Positions 35,057 to 44,514 of a DNA stretch of 64,000 nt are shown piece by piece. This stretch comes from Luteitalea pratensis. GTDB taxonomy: Bacteria > Acidobacteriota > Vicinamibacteria > Vicinamibacterales > Vicinamibacteraceae. The number at the start of each line of letters is the position of its first letter. The first letter of the stretch is position 1. The DNA is taken from positions 1,585,001 to 1,649,000 of the forward strand of contig NZ_CP015136.1 in NCBI RefSeq assembly GCF_001618865.1, given 5' to 3'. Below the pieces are notes generated by a model, which did no database searches, was not told where the DNA came from, and worked only from the letters and a program-made list of their open reading frames with translations. The translations under genes were made by a program, and so were the position numbers.

Positions 35057-37459
35057 ATGGCCAAATCATCTCGACCCGCAATGACCGCCAGAAACACGAG
35101 CACCGTACGTCATAGCCGAACGACCGCGAGCGGTCCGGCCGAGCCAGACGCGTCAGGTGCTGGCGACATCCTCGCCGAGAAAGCGGCAGGCACGCAGGAG
35201 CTCGCGTCGGCGTTTCCTTTCAACCCCAACAAGGCGGCCGAATATGATCCGGACGCGGCGCTCGCTCCTCCTGAGGGGCCGTCCGTCAGGCCCGCCGATC
35301 CGATTGTCGGGGCTAGTACGGTCACGGAGCGGAACGGTTCGGACAAGGTCGGCAGCGGTAGTCCCAACATCGGGCAGAATCCGACCGTTGGTCCGCTCGA
35401 TCGCGTACGCGTCGATTCAACCAACCGCGTGCTCACGACCAACCAGGGCGTGCCTATCGCCGACAATCAGCACTCGCTGAAGGCAGGCCTGCGGGGACCG
35501 ACCCTCCTCGAGGACTTCATCCTTCGCGAGAAGATCACGCACTTCGATCACGAGCGTATCCCCGAGCGGATTGTGCACGCGCGCGGCTCCGCGGCGCACG
35601 GCGTCTTCGAGTGTACCCAGGCGATTCCCGAGTTCACGCGCGCATCGCTCCTTGGCGAAGTCGGGAAACAGACCCCGGTCTTCGTCCGCTTCTCGACCGT
35701 GCTCGGCGAACGCGGCTCGACTGACACGGCGCGGGACGTGCGTGGGTTCGCGGTCAAGTTCTACACCGACCAAGGCAACTGGGATCTGGTGGGCAATAAC
35801 ATCCCGGTCTTCTTCATCCAGGACGCGATGAAGTTCCCCGACCTCGTGCACGCCGCCAAGCCCGAGCCGCATTTCGCCATGCCGCAGGCGGGAACAGCCC
35901 ACGACACGTTCTGGGACTTTGCGTCGCTGATGCCGGAAATCACCCACATGCTGATGTGGGCGATGTCGGACCGCGCCATCCCGCGCAGCTATCGGACGAT
36001 GCAGGGTTTCGGCGTCCATACCTACCGCCTGGTCAACGATGAGGGCGAGTCGCACTTCGTCAAGTTCCACTGGAGCCCGAAGGCAGGCACGCATTCGCTG
36101 GTCTGGGATGAGGCCGTCAAGATTTCCGGGGCGGACCCGGATTTCCATCGCCGCGACCTGTGGGAAGCCATCGAGGCGGGGGCGTACCCGGAATACGAGC
36201 TGGGGCTGCAGGTCTTCACCGAAGAGCAGGCGGAGGGCTTCAGCTTCGACGTCCTCGACGCCACGAAGATCGTCCCGGAGGAGCTCGTGCCGATCGTGCC
36301 AGTCGGCCGGATGGTCCTGAACCGGAATCCGGACAACTTCTTCGCGGAGACCGAGCAAGTGGCGTTCTGCGTGGCGCACGTCGTGCCCGGCATCGACTTC
36401 TCCAACGACCCGCTGCTGGCCGGTCGCATTCATTCGTACGTCGACACACAGATTTCACGGCTCGGCGGTCCGAACTTTCACGAAATCCCGATCAACGCGC
36501 CGATCGCCCAGGTGCACAACAACCAGCGTGACGGGATACACCGCCAGGCGATCCATCGGGGCCGCGTCTCTTACGAGCCGAACTCGCTCGGGGGCGGCTG
36601 TCCCTTCCAGGCCGGCGCCGCTGGGTTGGTCTCCTTCCCGGAACCTCGAGAGGCCGACGACCACAAGGTTCGCGGGAAGGCGGAGCGATTCGCCGACCAC
36701 TACACGCAAGCGACGTTGTTCTGGAACAGCCAGACTGACGTCGAAAAGCAACACATCATCAACGCGTTCCGGTTCGAGTTGTCCCGCGTCCAGACCCCCG
36801 CCGTCCGCGAGCGCATGGTCTCGGGCCTGATGCATGTGGACGCTGACCTGGCACAAGCCGTCGCGACAGGGCTCGGGATCCGGGAGATGCCCACCCCGAT
36901 GCCCAAGGTGATGACGCGCGAGCTCACGCCCGAAGTGACCGCATCGCCCGCCTTGTCACTGTTCGCCAGACCCGGCGACGGCAGCATTCGCGCCAGGCGG
37001 ATCGCCATCGTCGTAGCCGATGGCTGCGAGGCAGCCTCGCTCGTCGCGCTCGCCCAGCGCCTCACCGCCGAAGGTGCCGTCGCCCGCTTTGTGTCCACGG
37101 CGCTCGGCGCGGTGGAACCAACATCAGGCGATGCCATCGAAGTGGACGTGAGCCTCGAAGCGGCGCCATCGGTGCTCTACGACGCGATGGTGCTTCCTGC
37201 TGGCGCTGACGCCGTACGTCGGCTGCAGACCGATGGGCGCACACTCGAGTTCATCAAGGATCAATACCGCCATTGCAAGCCCCTGCTGGCCTTCGGCGAG
37301 GGTGCACAGCTGCTCACCGCGTGCGGGATCGAGACCGACGCGGCCGACCCCGGCCTCATCGTGGCGACGACCGATGCGACGGACGCGACTGACGCCTTCG
37401 TCGCGGCACTGGCCAAGCATCGGCACTTTGCTCGGGAGACCGATCCACCGCGCGTGTGA
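35057..37459 (+). CDS. katE: large-subunit monofunctional catalase (HPII type) with C-terminal DJ-1/PfpI-like domain
   Basis: The 800-residue protein decomposes hydrogen peroxide. The catalytic His is in [17 protein letters not shown] (near residue 175), the catalytic Asn in [20 protein letters not shown] (near 249) and the proximal heme Tyr in [18 protein letters not shown] (near 460). The N-terminal 100 residues are a low-complexity extension. From about residue 650 a flavodoxin-like domain ([20 protein letters not shown]) follows, as in E. coli HPII. Start MAKSSRPAM lacks a strong Shine-Dalgarno; internal starts are possible because the N-terminus is variable in the family. It is followed 41 bases later by a DUF892 gene, suggesting an oxidative-stress unit. 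Confidence 0.95.
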   Translation: MAKSSRPAMTARNTSTVRHSRTTASGPAEPDASGAGDILAEKAAGTQELASAFPFNPNKAAEYDPDAALAPPEGPSVRPADPIVGASTVTERNGSDKVGSGSPNIGQNPTVGPLDRVRVDSTNRVLTTNQGVPIADNQHSLKAGLRGPTLLEDFILREKITHFDHERIPERIVHARGSAAHGVFECTQAIPEFTRASLLGEVGKQTPVFVRFSTVLGERGSTDTARDVRGFAVKFYTDQGNWDLVGNNIPVFFIQDAMKFPDLVHAAKPEPHFAMPQAGTAHDTFWDFASLMPEITHMLMWAMSDRAIPRSYRTMQGFGVHTYRLVNDEGESHFVKFHWSPKAGTHSLVWDEAVKISGADPDFHRRDLWEAIEAGAYPEYELGLQVFTEEQAEGFSFDVLDATKIVPEELVPIVPVGRMVLNRNPDNFFAETEQVAFCVAHVVPGIDFSNDPLLAGRIHSYVDTQISRLGGPNFHEIPINAPIAQVHNNQRDGIHRQAIHRGRVSYEPNSLGGGCPFQAGAAGLVSFPEPREADDHKVRGKAERFADHYTQATLFWNSQTDVEKQHIINAFRFELSRVQTPAVRERMVSGLMHVDADLAQAVATGLGIREMPTPMPKVMTRELTPEVTASPALSLFARPGDGSIRARRIAIVVADGCEAASLVALAQRLTAEGAVARFVSTALGAVEPTSGDAIEVDVSLEAAPSVLYDAMVLPAGADAVRRLQTDGRTLEFIKDQYRHCKPLLAFGEGAQLLTACGIETDAADPGLIVATTDATDATDAFVAALAKHRHFARETDPPRV

Positions 37460-37500
37460 GATGCGCGCTTGTTCACGATCAACACAGAGGAGATTCGACC

Positions 37501-38094
37501 ATGGCTGAAGCAGGCACGCTCCACGACGCATTCATCGACGAACTGCGCGACACGTATGACGCCGAGAAACAGTTGACCAAGGCGCTGCCGAAACTGGCAA
37601 AGGCAGCCTCCGACCCGACGCTGCGCCAGGCGTTCGAAAGCCACCTCGAGGAGACGCGCCGCCAGATCGCACGGCTGGAACAGGTCTTCGAGAGCCTGGA
37701 CGAAAAGGTCCGCGGAAAGCACTGCGACGGGATCGCCGGGATCATCGAGGAAGGCAAGGCCGTCATGGAGGAAGACTTCGACGAGACAACAATGGACGCT
37801 TGCCTGATTGCGTCCGGCCAGCGCGCCGAGCACTACGAGATGGCCGCCTACGGCACGTTGGTTGCGTGGGCGACCGCGATGGGCCACACGGACGCGGCGC
37901 GCCTGCTGCAGGAAACCCTCGACGAGGAGAAAGCCGCGGACGAGAAGTTGTCGTCGCTGGCCGAGGGCGGGATCAACCAGGCTGCCGCAGGAGCGGGGCA
38001 GCCCGACGAAGAGGAAGACGAGCCCGCCGCCGTCGGTGCTGGCGCGAAGAAGACGGCTGCGGCGAAAGCCAAAAAAGCCGGCGCGAGGCGCTAG
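37501..38094 (+). CDS. DUF892 ferritin-like protein with basic Ala/Lys-rich tail
   Basis: A clear GAGGAG precedes the ATG. Residues 1-160 match DUF892: TLHDAFIDELRDTYDAEKQL, HCDGIAGIIEEGKAVMEED, QRAEHYEMAAYGTLVAWATA and LLQETLDEEKAADEKL. The remaining tail is acidic (DEEEDEPAA) and then basic (KKTAAAKAKKAGARR), like histone-type tails that bind DNA. This tail is absent from the paralogue at 33329-33817. A role in protecting DNA from peroxide together with KatE is plausible but inferred. Confidence 0.88.
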   Translation: MAEAGTLHDAFIDELRDTYDAEKQLTKALPKLAKAASDPTLRQAFESHLEETRRQIARLEQVFESLDEKVRGKHCDGIAGIIEEGKAVMEEDFDETTMDACLIASGQRAEHYEMAAYGTLVAWATAMGHTDAARLLQETLDEEKAADEKLSSLAEGGINQAAAGAGQPDEEEDEPAAVGAGAKKTAAAKAKKAGARR

Positions 38095-38336
38095 CACAGG
38101 TGGCGTCGTGGTCTTGATCCGGCCCTCGCCGCGGAGCCGGGCTCGGCCTTGGCCAAACGCTTTGCCCAAGATGCTCCCGGTCGTCGGCACGGCGCTCCTG
38201 CCGATCGACGTCATAAATGATCCCGCTCGACGGACGTCGCCGGGGGCCACTCCGGCACGTTCGGCTTCTGACACCTGCTCGTCGAAGTGGACCGCGGCGC
38301 ACGACAGAGCTTCAGTCTACGAGCAAGGAGGCTCAT

Positions 38337-38996
38337 GTGAAGTGGTTTCGTGATCGCGCATTGACGCTGGTGCTGATGGCGATGTTTCTGCTCTCCCTCG
38401 CCGCACAGATAGTCACGGGCCTGTCCGAATACAACGCCACACAACGCGAGCACGGCGCGCCACTCGTGAGCAGCACCGGCTACCTGGCGACGGGGCATCC
38501 ATGGGAAGCCCTCTTTGAGAACTGGGAGAGCGAATTCCTGCAGATGGCCGTGTTCGTCTTGCTGACGACGTGGCTCGTACAGAAGGGTTCGCCGGAATCG
38601 AGACGACCGGGCGCGAAAGAGCTCGTGGACACGGATCCCCGAGACTTCGCACACGATCCCGAGGCTCCGTGGCCAGTCAGGCGGGGCGGCTGGATCCTGC
38701 GGCTCTATGAGCATTCGCTCGGGCTCGCATTCATTCTGCTGTTCCTGCTGTCGTGGATCGGCCATGCGCTCGGCGGCTCTTCGGACTATGCCGCCGAGGC
38801 AGTCCTGCACCATCAGCCTCAGCCGACGTTCACCGACTATGTCACTTCGTCCCGTTTCTGGTTCGAGTCGTTTCAGAACTGGCAGAGTGAGTTCCTCGCT
38901 ATCGCGGCGATGGTGTGGCTCGCCGTCTACCTTCGACAACGATGGTCGCCGGAATCCAAACCGGTGCACGCACCGCATGCCGAAACGGGGCGTTGA
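38337..38996 (+). CDS. DUF6766 family membrane protein
   Basis: The GTG at 38337 has AGGAGG at ideal spacing. The 219-residue product has an N-terminal helix (LTLVLMAMFLLSLAAQIVTG), then GHPWEALFENWESEFLQMAV, a soluble loop, a second helix (LGLAFILLFLLSWIGHALGG) and a repeat of the first motif (FWFESFQNWQSEFLAIAAMV). The duplicated ExxxNWxSEFL motif is characteristic of this family. Function unknown; often found with stress genes. It appears intact. Confidence 0.85.
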   Translation: MKWFRDRALTLVLMAMFLLSLAAQIVTGLSEYNATQREHGAPLVSSTGYLATGHPWEALFENWESEFLQMAVFVLLTTWLVQKGSPESRRPGAKELVDTDPRDFAHDPEAPWPVRRGGWILRLYEHSLGLAFILLFLLSWIGHALGGSSDYAAEAVLHHQPQPTFTDYVTSSRFWFESFQNWQSEFLAIAAMVWLAVYLRQRWSPESKPVHAPHAETGR

Positions 38997-39029
38997 AGGC
39001 AGAAGCGCCACTCCACGATGGAGTTAATT

Positions 39030-39284
39030 CATCGAGGCGATGACTTCGCCGTCGATCACTGTCTCATCAGGCAGCTTCGGAGGCCCTGGACGACCGCCGG
39101 ATAGCGGATGCTGAAATCGTTGTCGTTGCGGGACCGAAGATGCAAGAATCCGCGCGTCTTGAAGGCAATGGCCCGGTAGCGTCCAGCTTCAGTTGATACT
39201 CCCAGTGGGCGGCTATTTCGGCAACGCATCCGTCCGCAGCAGCAGCATCGGCTCGATGAAACGAGCTGTCACCTTCCGGGGCAT
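39030..39284 (-). pseudogene. ligD: second LigD-type DNA ligase remnant
   Basis: On the minus strand the frame opens MPRKVTARFIEPMLLLRTDA and stops at once (LPK stop). After frame changes the continuation is WEYQLKLD-YRAIAF (the KLDG active-site lysine, with one G lost from the glycine codon), FLHLRSRNDNDFSIRYPAVV and LPDETVIDGEVIA. This is the same N-terminal ligase segment as in the remnant at 19327-20075, but a different sequence with different breaks. It ends abruptly near 39030. Confidence 0.8.
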
Positions 39285-39457
39285 GGGCGCGAGTCTATCG
39301 GATCGCAGTTCTACAAATCGCGCAGCGGACCCGACGATCGGCGACACCGGCGCGAGACATCTCGGAACGCTGCACGAGGCCAGTGCGACCAAACGCGCCG
39401 GACCGGCGTCGACGTCGACGTCGATTCGACCTGCCCACTGGACGGCCATCTCAGTGG

Positions 39458-40336
39458 CTACCGGGCCTTCGGCAACGTCACGTTGAACGCCGTCCCCTCA
39501 TTGGTCGACGAACGCACGTCAATTTGTCCACCGTGCGCCGACACGATCGCCCGCGCTATGAACAGGCCCAAGCCGATGCTCTGCGACCCGGCCTCGGCGG
39601 CTCCGCGAGTAAGCGGTTCGAACACCAAGGGCAGGAGCTCCGAGGGAATGGGCGGGCCGCCGTTGTGCACGGCCAGCGTTACCGAATCGTCCTGCTCCGA
39701 AGCAGTGAGGGTGATGGGCGTTCCACTGCCGTGCTGTATCGCGTTTCCGACCAGGTTCGAAACGACCTGCGTCAGCCGGTCCGTATCCCATTCGCCCGAC
39801 AGATCACCGCTCGCGCGCGACTGCACGACTGCCTCGGAGTGGCCCGCGCGAATCTCCATCATCGCTTCCTCGCAAACCTGCTGAAGGTTTGCGGGCCGCC
39901 GCTTTAGCGGAATTGACCCACCTAACCTCGTCCGGGTCAGGTCCAAGAGATCGCCAGTCATGCGCCCCATGCGTTGCGCGCTGCTCATCACGCTCGTCGC
40001 GACCCGAGCGCGTCGTTCTGGATTGTCGTCGGGCGCGGCTAGAAGCGCGGCGCCGGCCGTGATCGCGCCAAGCGGAGTGCGGAGGTCGTGACTCAGGACA
40101 CCGATGAATTGATCGCGGAACATGTCGGTCTGCACCGCGAAGCGGTCCATCGACTCCGTCATCGTCTCGTCAATCGCTTCATTGAATCGCCGGACATCGG
40201 TGAGGTCTGAGTGCCCGCTTTCCTCATACAGCCGCAGCACGGTCGCGCGGAGAGCTCGAAACTCCGCGAGCACCGACCGGAACGTGAACCCGTGGTGGAT
40301 CCGATCATCGGCGTGAAGCTTCCCGGAGGCTTCCAT
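39458..40336 (-). CDS. sensor histidine kinase (cut from its RsbRD-like N-terminus by a frameshift)
   Basis: The frame carries a His-kinase core: QFIGVLSHDLRTPLGAITAG (H-box, His near residue 84), DRLTQVVSNLVGNAIQHG (N-box), HNGGPPIPSELL and GLGLFIARAIVSAHGG (G-boxes), ending with FNVTLPKAR. The first ~60 residues (RSVLAEFRALRATVLRLYEE) belong to the N-terminal RsbRD-type sensor helix bundle whose beginning lies in another frame at 40305-40547. One indel near 40320-40335 separates them. The kinase module may still be made from ATG 40336, but the intact protein would start at 40547. No response regulator lies next to it. Confidence 0.8.
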   Translation of the reverse strand: MEASGKLHADDRIHHGFTFRSVLAEFRALRATVLRLYEESGHSDLTDVRRFNEAIDETMTESMDRFAVQTDMFRDQFIGVLSHDLRTPLGAITAGAALLAAPDDNPERRARVATSVMSSAQRMGRMTGDLLDLTRTRLGGSIPLKRRPANLQQVCEEAMMEIRAGHSEAVVQSRASGDLSGEWDTDRLTQVVSNLVGNAIQHGSGTPITLTASEQDDSVTLAVHNGGPPIPSELLPLVFEPLTRGAAEAGSQSIGLGLFIARAIVSAHGGQIDVRSSTNEGTAFNVTLPKAR

Positions 40337-40547
40337 GGTCGCCTCCGCCTTGTGATTTGAGGGACTGCTCGGCAGACGTCTGCCCGATGCTCATGTCGTG
40401 AACGACCGCCGTGAGGATGTCCGCGGCGTGGTCGCGCACCTCGACATCGGTCATCTCCGGGCCCGGTGGCATCAGCGTTCGGGCGAACACGGCAAAGTCG
40501 CTGATGATTTGTTCGTGGTGCTCATGGATGAACGCACTCAGTGACAT
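40305..40547 (-). CDS. N-terminal RsbRD-like piece of the frameshifted histidine kinase
   Basis: The 80-residue frame starts MSLSAFIHEHHEQIISDFAV and continues VRDHAADILTAVVHDMSIGQ, the helical N-terminal domain seen in RsbR-like stressosome proteins and some soluble histidine kinases. It runs out of frame at GSLREASRR where the kinase frame picks up EASGKLHADD, so the two are halves of one gene. Without repair it would yield an orphan sensor fragment. Confidence 0.7.
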   Translation of the reverse strand: MSLSAFIHEHHEQIISDFAVFARTLMPPGPEMTDVEVRDHAADILTAVVHDMSIGQTSAEQSLKSQGGGDHGSLREASRR

Positions 40548-40819
40548 GGTGTGGCTCCGCCAGTGCGAAACACCGATGGAATAGAGGGAACGATAGGAAC
40601 CTTAGCAGTGGACCCAGCTAAGAGCAAACTCGCGCGCATCGAATCGATGAACGATTCGGTGTGCTCGGCCTGGAGCCAGCGCGAGGGTGGCGGTCGCCGA
40701 CAAGTCGGTCCGTTCTCCGAGCTCAGGTGGCGCTGAAGGGTGCGGCACCGCTACACGCGCTCTGTCCGAGAACCAATGGCAGGGGCGAACGCTTCATTTC
40801 CAGACGACACGATCCCGGG

Positions 40820-41219
40820 CGTGCCCGGCTACCCTTGGCGGATGTCGCGGTGTCCACGTCGGTGGAGTCGACCAACGGTGTACCGCTGGTGGTGGAACGT
40901 GCGATGTGGTGGCCCGGTGACGGCAACAGCTGGCACGAGGCGCACAACTCGAGCGGCGCCATTGAGACCGGCGTCGCGGGCGATGGGGAAAGGCGAGGTC
41001 GGAGGGGCTAGACGTACGTGCTGGTCGCCAACACCTCGACCTACGCCGGCCGCGCGAAGCTCACGCTGTACTTTGAGGACGGGCAAACGCTCGAGCACGT
41101 CTACACGCTGCTGCCGAAGTCGCGCATGACCGCCGCCATCGGGCAAGACTCGGTGCGCCGGTTGCGGGGAAGCGCTTCAGTGTGATCGTCGAACGACCAC
41201 CCGGTGCTTCGGAGCGTTT
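40820..41219 (+). pseudogene. remnant of a repetitive beta-rich surface or secreted protein
   Basis: Pieces in three frames line up: ARLPLADVAVSTSVESTNGV, PLVVERAMWWPGDGNSWHEA, then TYVLVANTSTYAGRAKLTLY and TLEHVYTLLPKSRMTAAIG, and finally KRFSVIVERPPGASE. The pattern (VVERAMYW ... TYVLVANPS ... V) occurs in tandem modules of large secreted proteins of acidobacteria. A stop at 41009 and two frame changes break it. No function can be assigned. Confidence 0.6.
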
Positions 41220-41221
41220 AG

Positions 41222-41547
41222 GTGCGCTTCGTCGTCGACGCCCAACTCCCGCCCGCCCTCGCTCGCCGCATCGCCGCGGCCGGCCACCTCTGCGAGCACG
41301 TTGCGGATTGCGGGGTCTTGACGGCTCCGGATCCGACCATTCGCGCCTACGCCAATGAAGTCGGTGCAGCCATCATCACGTAGGATGAAGACTTCGCCAT
41401 ACACCTGCTGCTGCACGGTGGACCTGCAGTGGTGTGGCTTGGCTTGGCAACACGCGCCGTGCCGCCTTGCTCGCCCGAGTCGAAGCCGATCTGGGGCGCA
41501 TTGTGGCCGCGCTCCAGAGCGGAGAGACGCTCATCGAAGTCGTATGA
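41222..41547 (+). pseudogene. DUF5615 PIN-like toxin with in-frame stop and frameshift
   Basis: From a GTG the frame reads RFVVDAQLPPALARRIAAAG and TIRAYANEVGAAIIT, then TAG where intact relatives have a Lys or Thr codon before DEDF. It resumes DEDFAIHLLLHGGPAVVWL, and after a shift reads LGNTRRAALLARVEADLGRI and GETLIEVV to TGA 41547. The PIN-like acidic residues (Asp in VVDAQLP, DEDF) are recognisable. DUF5615 proteins are VapC-related toxins usually preceded by a DUF433 antitoxin; none is seen here. The gene lies beside the TOTE-type helicase gene, tail to tail. Confidence 0.75.
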
Positions 41548-41636
41548 CGTCATGGCTAGACGATCCTGCGACACCGCTGAACGTGATCGCGCCGTGCGGC
41601 AGCACTTTGCCCGCTGCGAGTGTGAGGTCCTCACCC

Positions 41637-44510
41637 CTACGCTTCCGGGTCACGCCGAGCGGCGAGTGCTCGCAGGATATCGTCGAGCACCGTGTCCAGT
41701 TCCTTGCCCACATCCTCGGCGAGGAAGCGCAGGACCAGGTACCCACTCTCCTGAAGCAGGCGATCCTTCCGCCGGTCGCGTCGATACGCCACCGGATCCG
41801 CGAGGTGCTGCGCGCCATCCAGTTCGACGGCCACGCGCGCGTCGGTGCACAGCAGATCCACCTCGAGGCGTGCCATTCCGTCGAATGCGACGGGTAGCGA
41901 CTCGTTGACGGTGAATCGTCCCCGCGTCTCGGGTAGCGACTGCAGTCGTCGATAGAGGAACGCCTCGGTGGCGCTGCGGGCGCGATCGGCGCCCTCGGCG
42001 TCTGCCGACACGTCGCGCGCCGCATGGACGAACAGGCTGGCCAGCGGGGTGTCGACCCCGTCACGCACGAGTCGTCGGACGCTGCCAGAGTAATCGCGCT
42101 TCCAGACCGGGTCCGATGGCAGCACGACATCGCCCGGCCATCCGGGGATCGCACTGGCTGGCAGGAGCACTGTATAGCCCACGGCCTCGTAGCCGCGGCA
42201 CCGCCGATCGAACATGCGCGCGAGCATCGGCACATCGAGGTCTGCGTAGTCGAAGATCTGCACCTCGCGCTTGCCATCGGCGAGTCGATGCAGGCGTCCT
42301 GCATACTGCGCGATGGTCCCGCGCCACGACACCGGCAGCGTGAGGAACAGCGTGTCGAGGCGCGCATCGTCGAACCCCTCACCGATGTACTTCCCGGTGG
42401 CAAGGATGACCCTGGGCGCGTCGTGCGGGATCGCCGCCAGCCGTTCCATGAGGGCCCGCCGCTGCTTCTTCCGCATGCCGGCTCTCAGAACGACGAGGTG
42501 CTCGACGTGCGACCCGAGGTCGCGTTCGAGCCGGTCCAGATGGTCGTTCCGTTCCGTCAGCAGCAAGGGAGACCGCCCCATGCGAACGGCCTCGAGCACA
42601 TCCTCGCAGATGCGCCTATTGCGGGTTCCGTCCTCGACCAACTCCTGGTAGAGCGTGTGGAACTCCACCCGCTTGTCGGTGTCGGGCGGCCGTGCCGATC
42701 GGAATGATGTCGGCTGGACGCGCACGTAGTGCTCGAAGGGCCGCGCGGCCGCTTGTGCCCGGGCGCTGACGTGATGCCTGACGGGCCCACACTGCATGGT
42801 GATGATCGGGTGATGGCCGTCCTTGCGCGCGACCGTCGCCGAGAGCCCGACGACGTACCTGGCCTTCGCCTGGCGGACGACCTGCTCGAAGCTGTGCGCC
42901 GACAGGTGATGGCACTCATCCACGATCACGTGGCCGTAGTCAGCGACGCGATCGTCGACGACGCCCTTCCGGGCCAGGCTCTGGATGAGCGCGACGTCGA
43001 GCAGGCCGGTCGGCCGGTTCATGCCGCCGCCGATTCGCCCAATCGACTTCGGCTCGATGGCGAGGAAGGCTGACAGGCGCTCGACCCACTGATCCTGCAA
43101 CTGACGCCGATGCACCAACACCAGCGTGTTGACGCGGCGTTGCGCGATGAGCCACGCCGCGACGACGGTCTTGCCGAATGCCGTCGTGGCGGCGAGTACT
43201 CCCGTGTCGTGAGCGATCATCGCAGTGGCGGCGGCCCGCTGCTCAGGGCGCAACTCGCCCTGGAATGCCACGTCGAGCGGTCCGCCCCGGCGACGCTCAT
43301 CCCGGACGGTGGCGCGAACGCCGAGACCGTCCAGCAACTGGCGGACGTCATCCAGACATCCTCGTGGCAGCGCGATATGCTGCGCGTGGTCCTCGGCGCA
43401 CGCGATCACTCGCGGCGTGTCGTGCGTCGACAGCCGCATCGCCTGGGCCTTGTAGAACTCCGGATTCTGGAAGGCCGCCAGCCGCAACAAGTGATTCCGG
43501 AGGCCGGGAGGCAGCGCGTCCTTCGCGACATACACCTGGTTGGCGAGGATCAGTTCCAGCGTGGCCGGCAACGTGCCAGCGACCGCGGTCGATCCTCGCC
43601 GTTTCGATGGTGGTGCTGTCCACGGCGTCGCCTCATCCTCGTCCTCAGGCGGCAGCCGCACGCCGATGACGCGGCCGTGGCGTTCGGCGTTCTGGACGAC
43701 CGCTTCGACGCGAGTGCGCGGCGCCTTACGAACGCGCGCGAGGTACGCCCATTGATCGGCCACCGGCTCGAGGTCGTCGGTGAGGAAGACCGTGTGGCCC
43801 AATGCGCGTGGTTGCCGCTGCAGCGGCAGCGCGATCAGGTTGCCGAAGCCGCCCTTCGGAAGCGTGTCCTGATTCGGGAAGAGGCGGTCGTACGAGTCGA
43901 AGCCCATGTCCGGGCGCGACTCCATGGCCTCGGTCAGGAGGTGCGTCCCGAGCCGGCGAGCCAGGGCAGCCGGAAGCGCTTCATCAAAGAAGATCCAGAC
44001 GTGTGCGCCCTGGCCCGACCGCGAACGCTCGATGGCCGCCGGCACGTCCAGTGCCCTGCAGGCGTTGGCATACGCCAACGCATCGTCTCTCCAGGTCGTC
44101 TTGTCGAAGTCTGCAGCGAGGAAGAAGCAGGTCTCGTCCAGGAGCAGGGGATACACCCCAGCGACAAAGGGCTGGCCCGCGGCGTCTTGACCGGACAAAT
44201 GCCACCGGATGACCTCGTCGGTCACCGGGAGAAACCGTCGATGGGCACACTCCGCGCACTTGATGCGCGGCTTCTCGCAGATGCCCCGCACCCACTCATG
44301 GGCACAGGCGGGTGCGTAGCCGGATCGCCCGGTCTTCCGGCTCTCGAAGCGGCGAGGGTAGACGTCGTCCCTGCCACGGAAGAGCGAGCGGAACACGGCG
44401 ATCTTGGCCGAGGCAGGCGCCAGACGATCAACGGCGACCCGAGCATCAGCCCTTGGCGTGTTCGATTCCATGGCCATCACCGACGGCGGCGCGATGCGTT
44501 TCCGCCCCAC
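41637..44510 (-). CDS. TOTE-type primase/SF2 helicase/DUF559-like nuclease fusion
   Basis: This 957-residue protein joins three modules. Residues about 35-260 form an archaeo-eukaryotic primase of the type described in TOTE conflict systems: a Cys cluster (C69, C78, C85, C88), the catalytic LAADFDK (133-137) and SGQGAHVWIFF (165-175). Residues about 410-790 are an SF2 helicase: TTAFGKTVVAAWL (Walker A near 443), DECHH (motif II, near 530) and QYAGRLHR (motif VI, near 736). The C-terminus (about 840-957) resembles DUF559/Vsr-like nucleases: EVDLLCTDARVAVELDGAQH, then YRRDRRKDRLLQESG. The GTG start at 44510 has GGAGG three bases away, inside the tRNA-Arg-like scar; ATG 44474 is an alternative. 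No internal breaks are present despite the decayed surroundings. It is expected to act on DNA in the cytoplasm; a defence role is inferred. Confidence 0.85.
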   Translation of the reverse strand: MGRKRIAPPSVMAMESNTPRADARVAVDRLAPASAKIAVFRSLFRGRDDVYPRRFESRKTGRSGYAPACAHEWVRGICEKPRIKCAECAHRRFLPVTDEVIRWHLSGQDAAGQPFVAGVYPLLLDETCFFLAADFDKTTWRDDALAYANACRALDVPAAIERSRSGQGAHVWIFFDEALPAALARRLGTHLLTEAMESRPDMGFDSYDRLFPNQDTLPKGGFGNLIALPLQRQPRALGHTVFLTDDLEPVADQWAYLARVRKAPRTRVEAVVQNAERHGRVIGVRLPPEDEDEATPWTAPPSKRRGSTAVAGTLPATLELILANQVYVAKDALPPGLRNHLLRLAAFQNPEFYKAQAMRLSTHDTPRVIACAEDHAQHIALPRGCLDDVRQLLDGLGVRATVRDERRRGGPLDVAFQGELRPEQRAAATAMIAHDTGVLAATTAFGKTVVAAWLIAQRRVNTLVLVHRRQLQDQWVERLSAFLAIEPKSIGRIGGGMNRPTGLLDVALIQSLARKGVVDDRVADYGHVIVDECHHLSAHSFEQVVRQAKARYVVGLSATVARKDGHHPIITMQCGPVRHHVSARAQAAARPFEHYVRVQPTSFRSARPPDTDKRVEFHTLYQELVEDGTRNRRICEDVLEAVRMGRSPLLLTERNDHLDRLERDLGSHVEHLVVLRAGMRKKQRRALMERLAAIPHDAPRVILATGKYIGEGFDDARLDTLFLTLPVSWRGTIAQYAGRLHRLADGKREVQIFDYADLDVPMLARMFDRRCRGYEAVGYTVLLPASAIPGWPGDVVLPSDPVWKRDYSGSVRRLVRDGVDTPLASLFVHAARDVSADAEGADRARSATEAFLYRRLQSLPETRGRFTVNESLPVAFDGMARLEVDLLCTDARVAVELDGAQHLADPVAYRRDRRKDRLLQESGYLVLRFLAEDVGKELDTVLDDILRALAARRDPEA

Positions 44511-44514
44511 ATTC

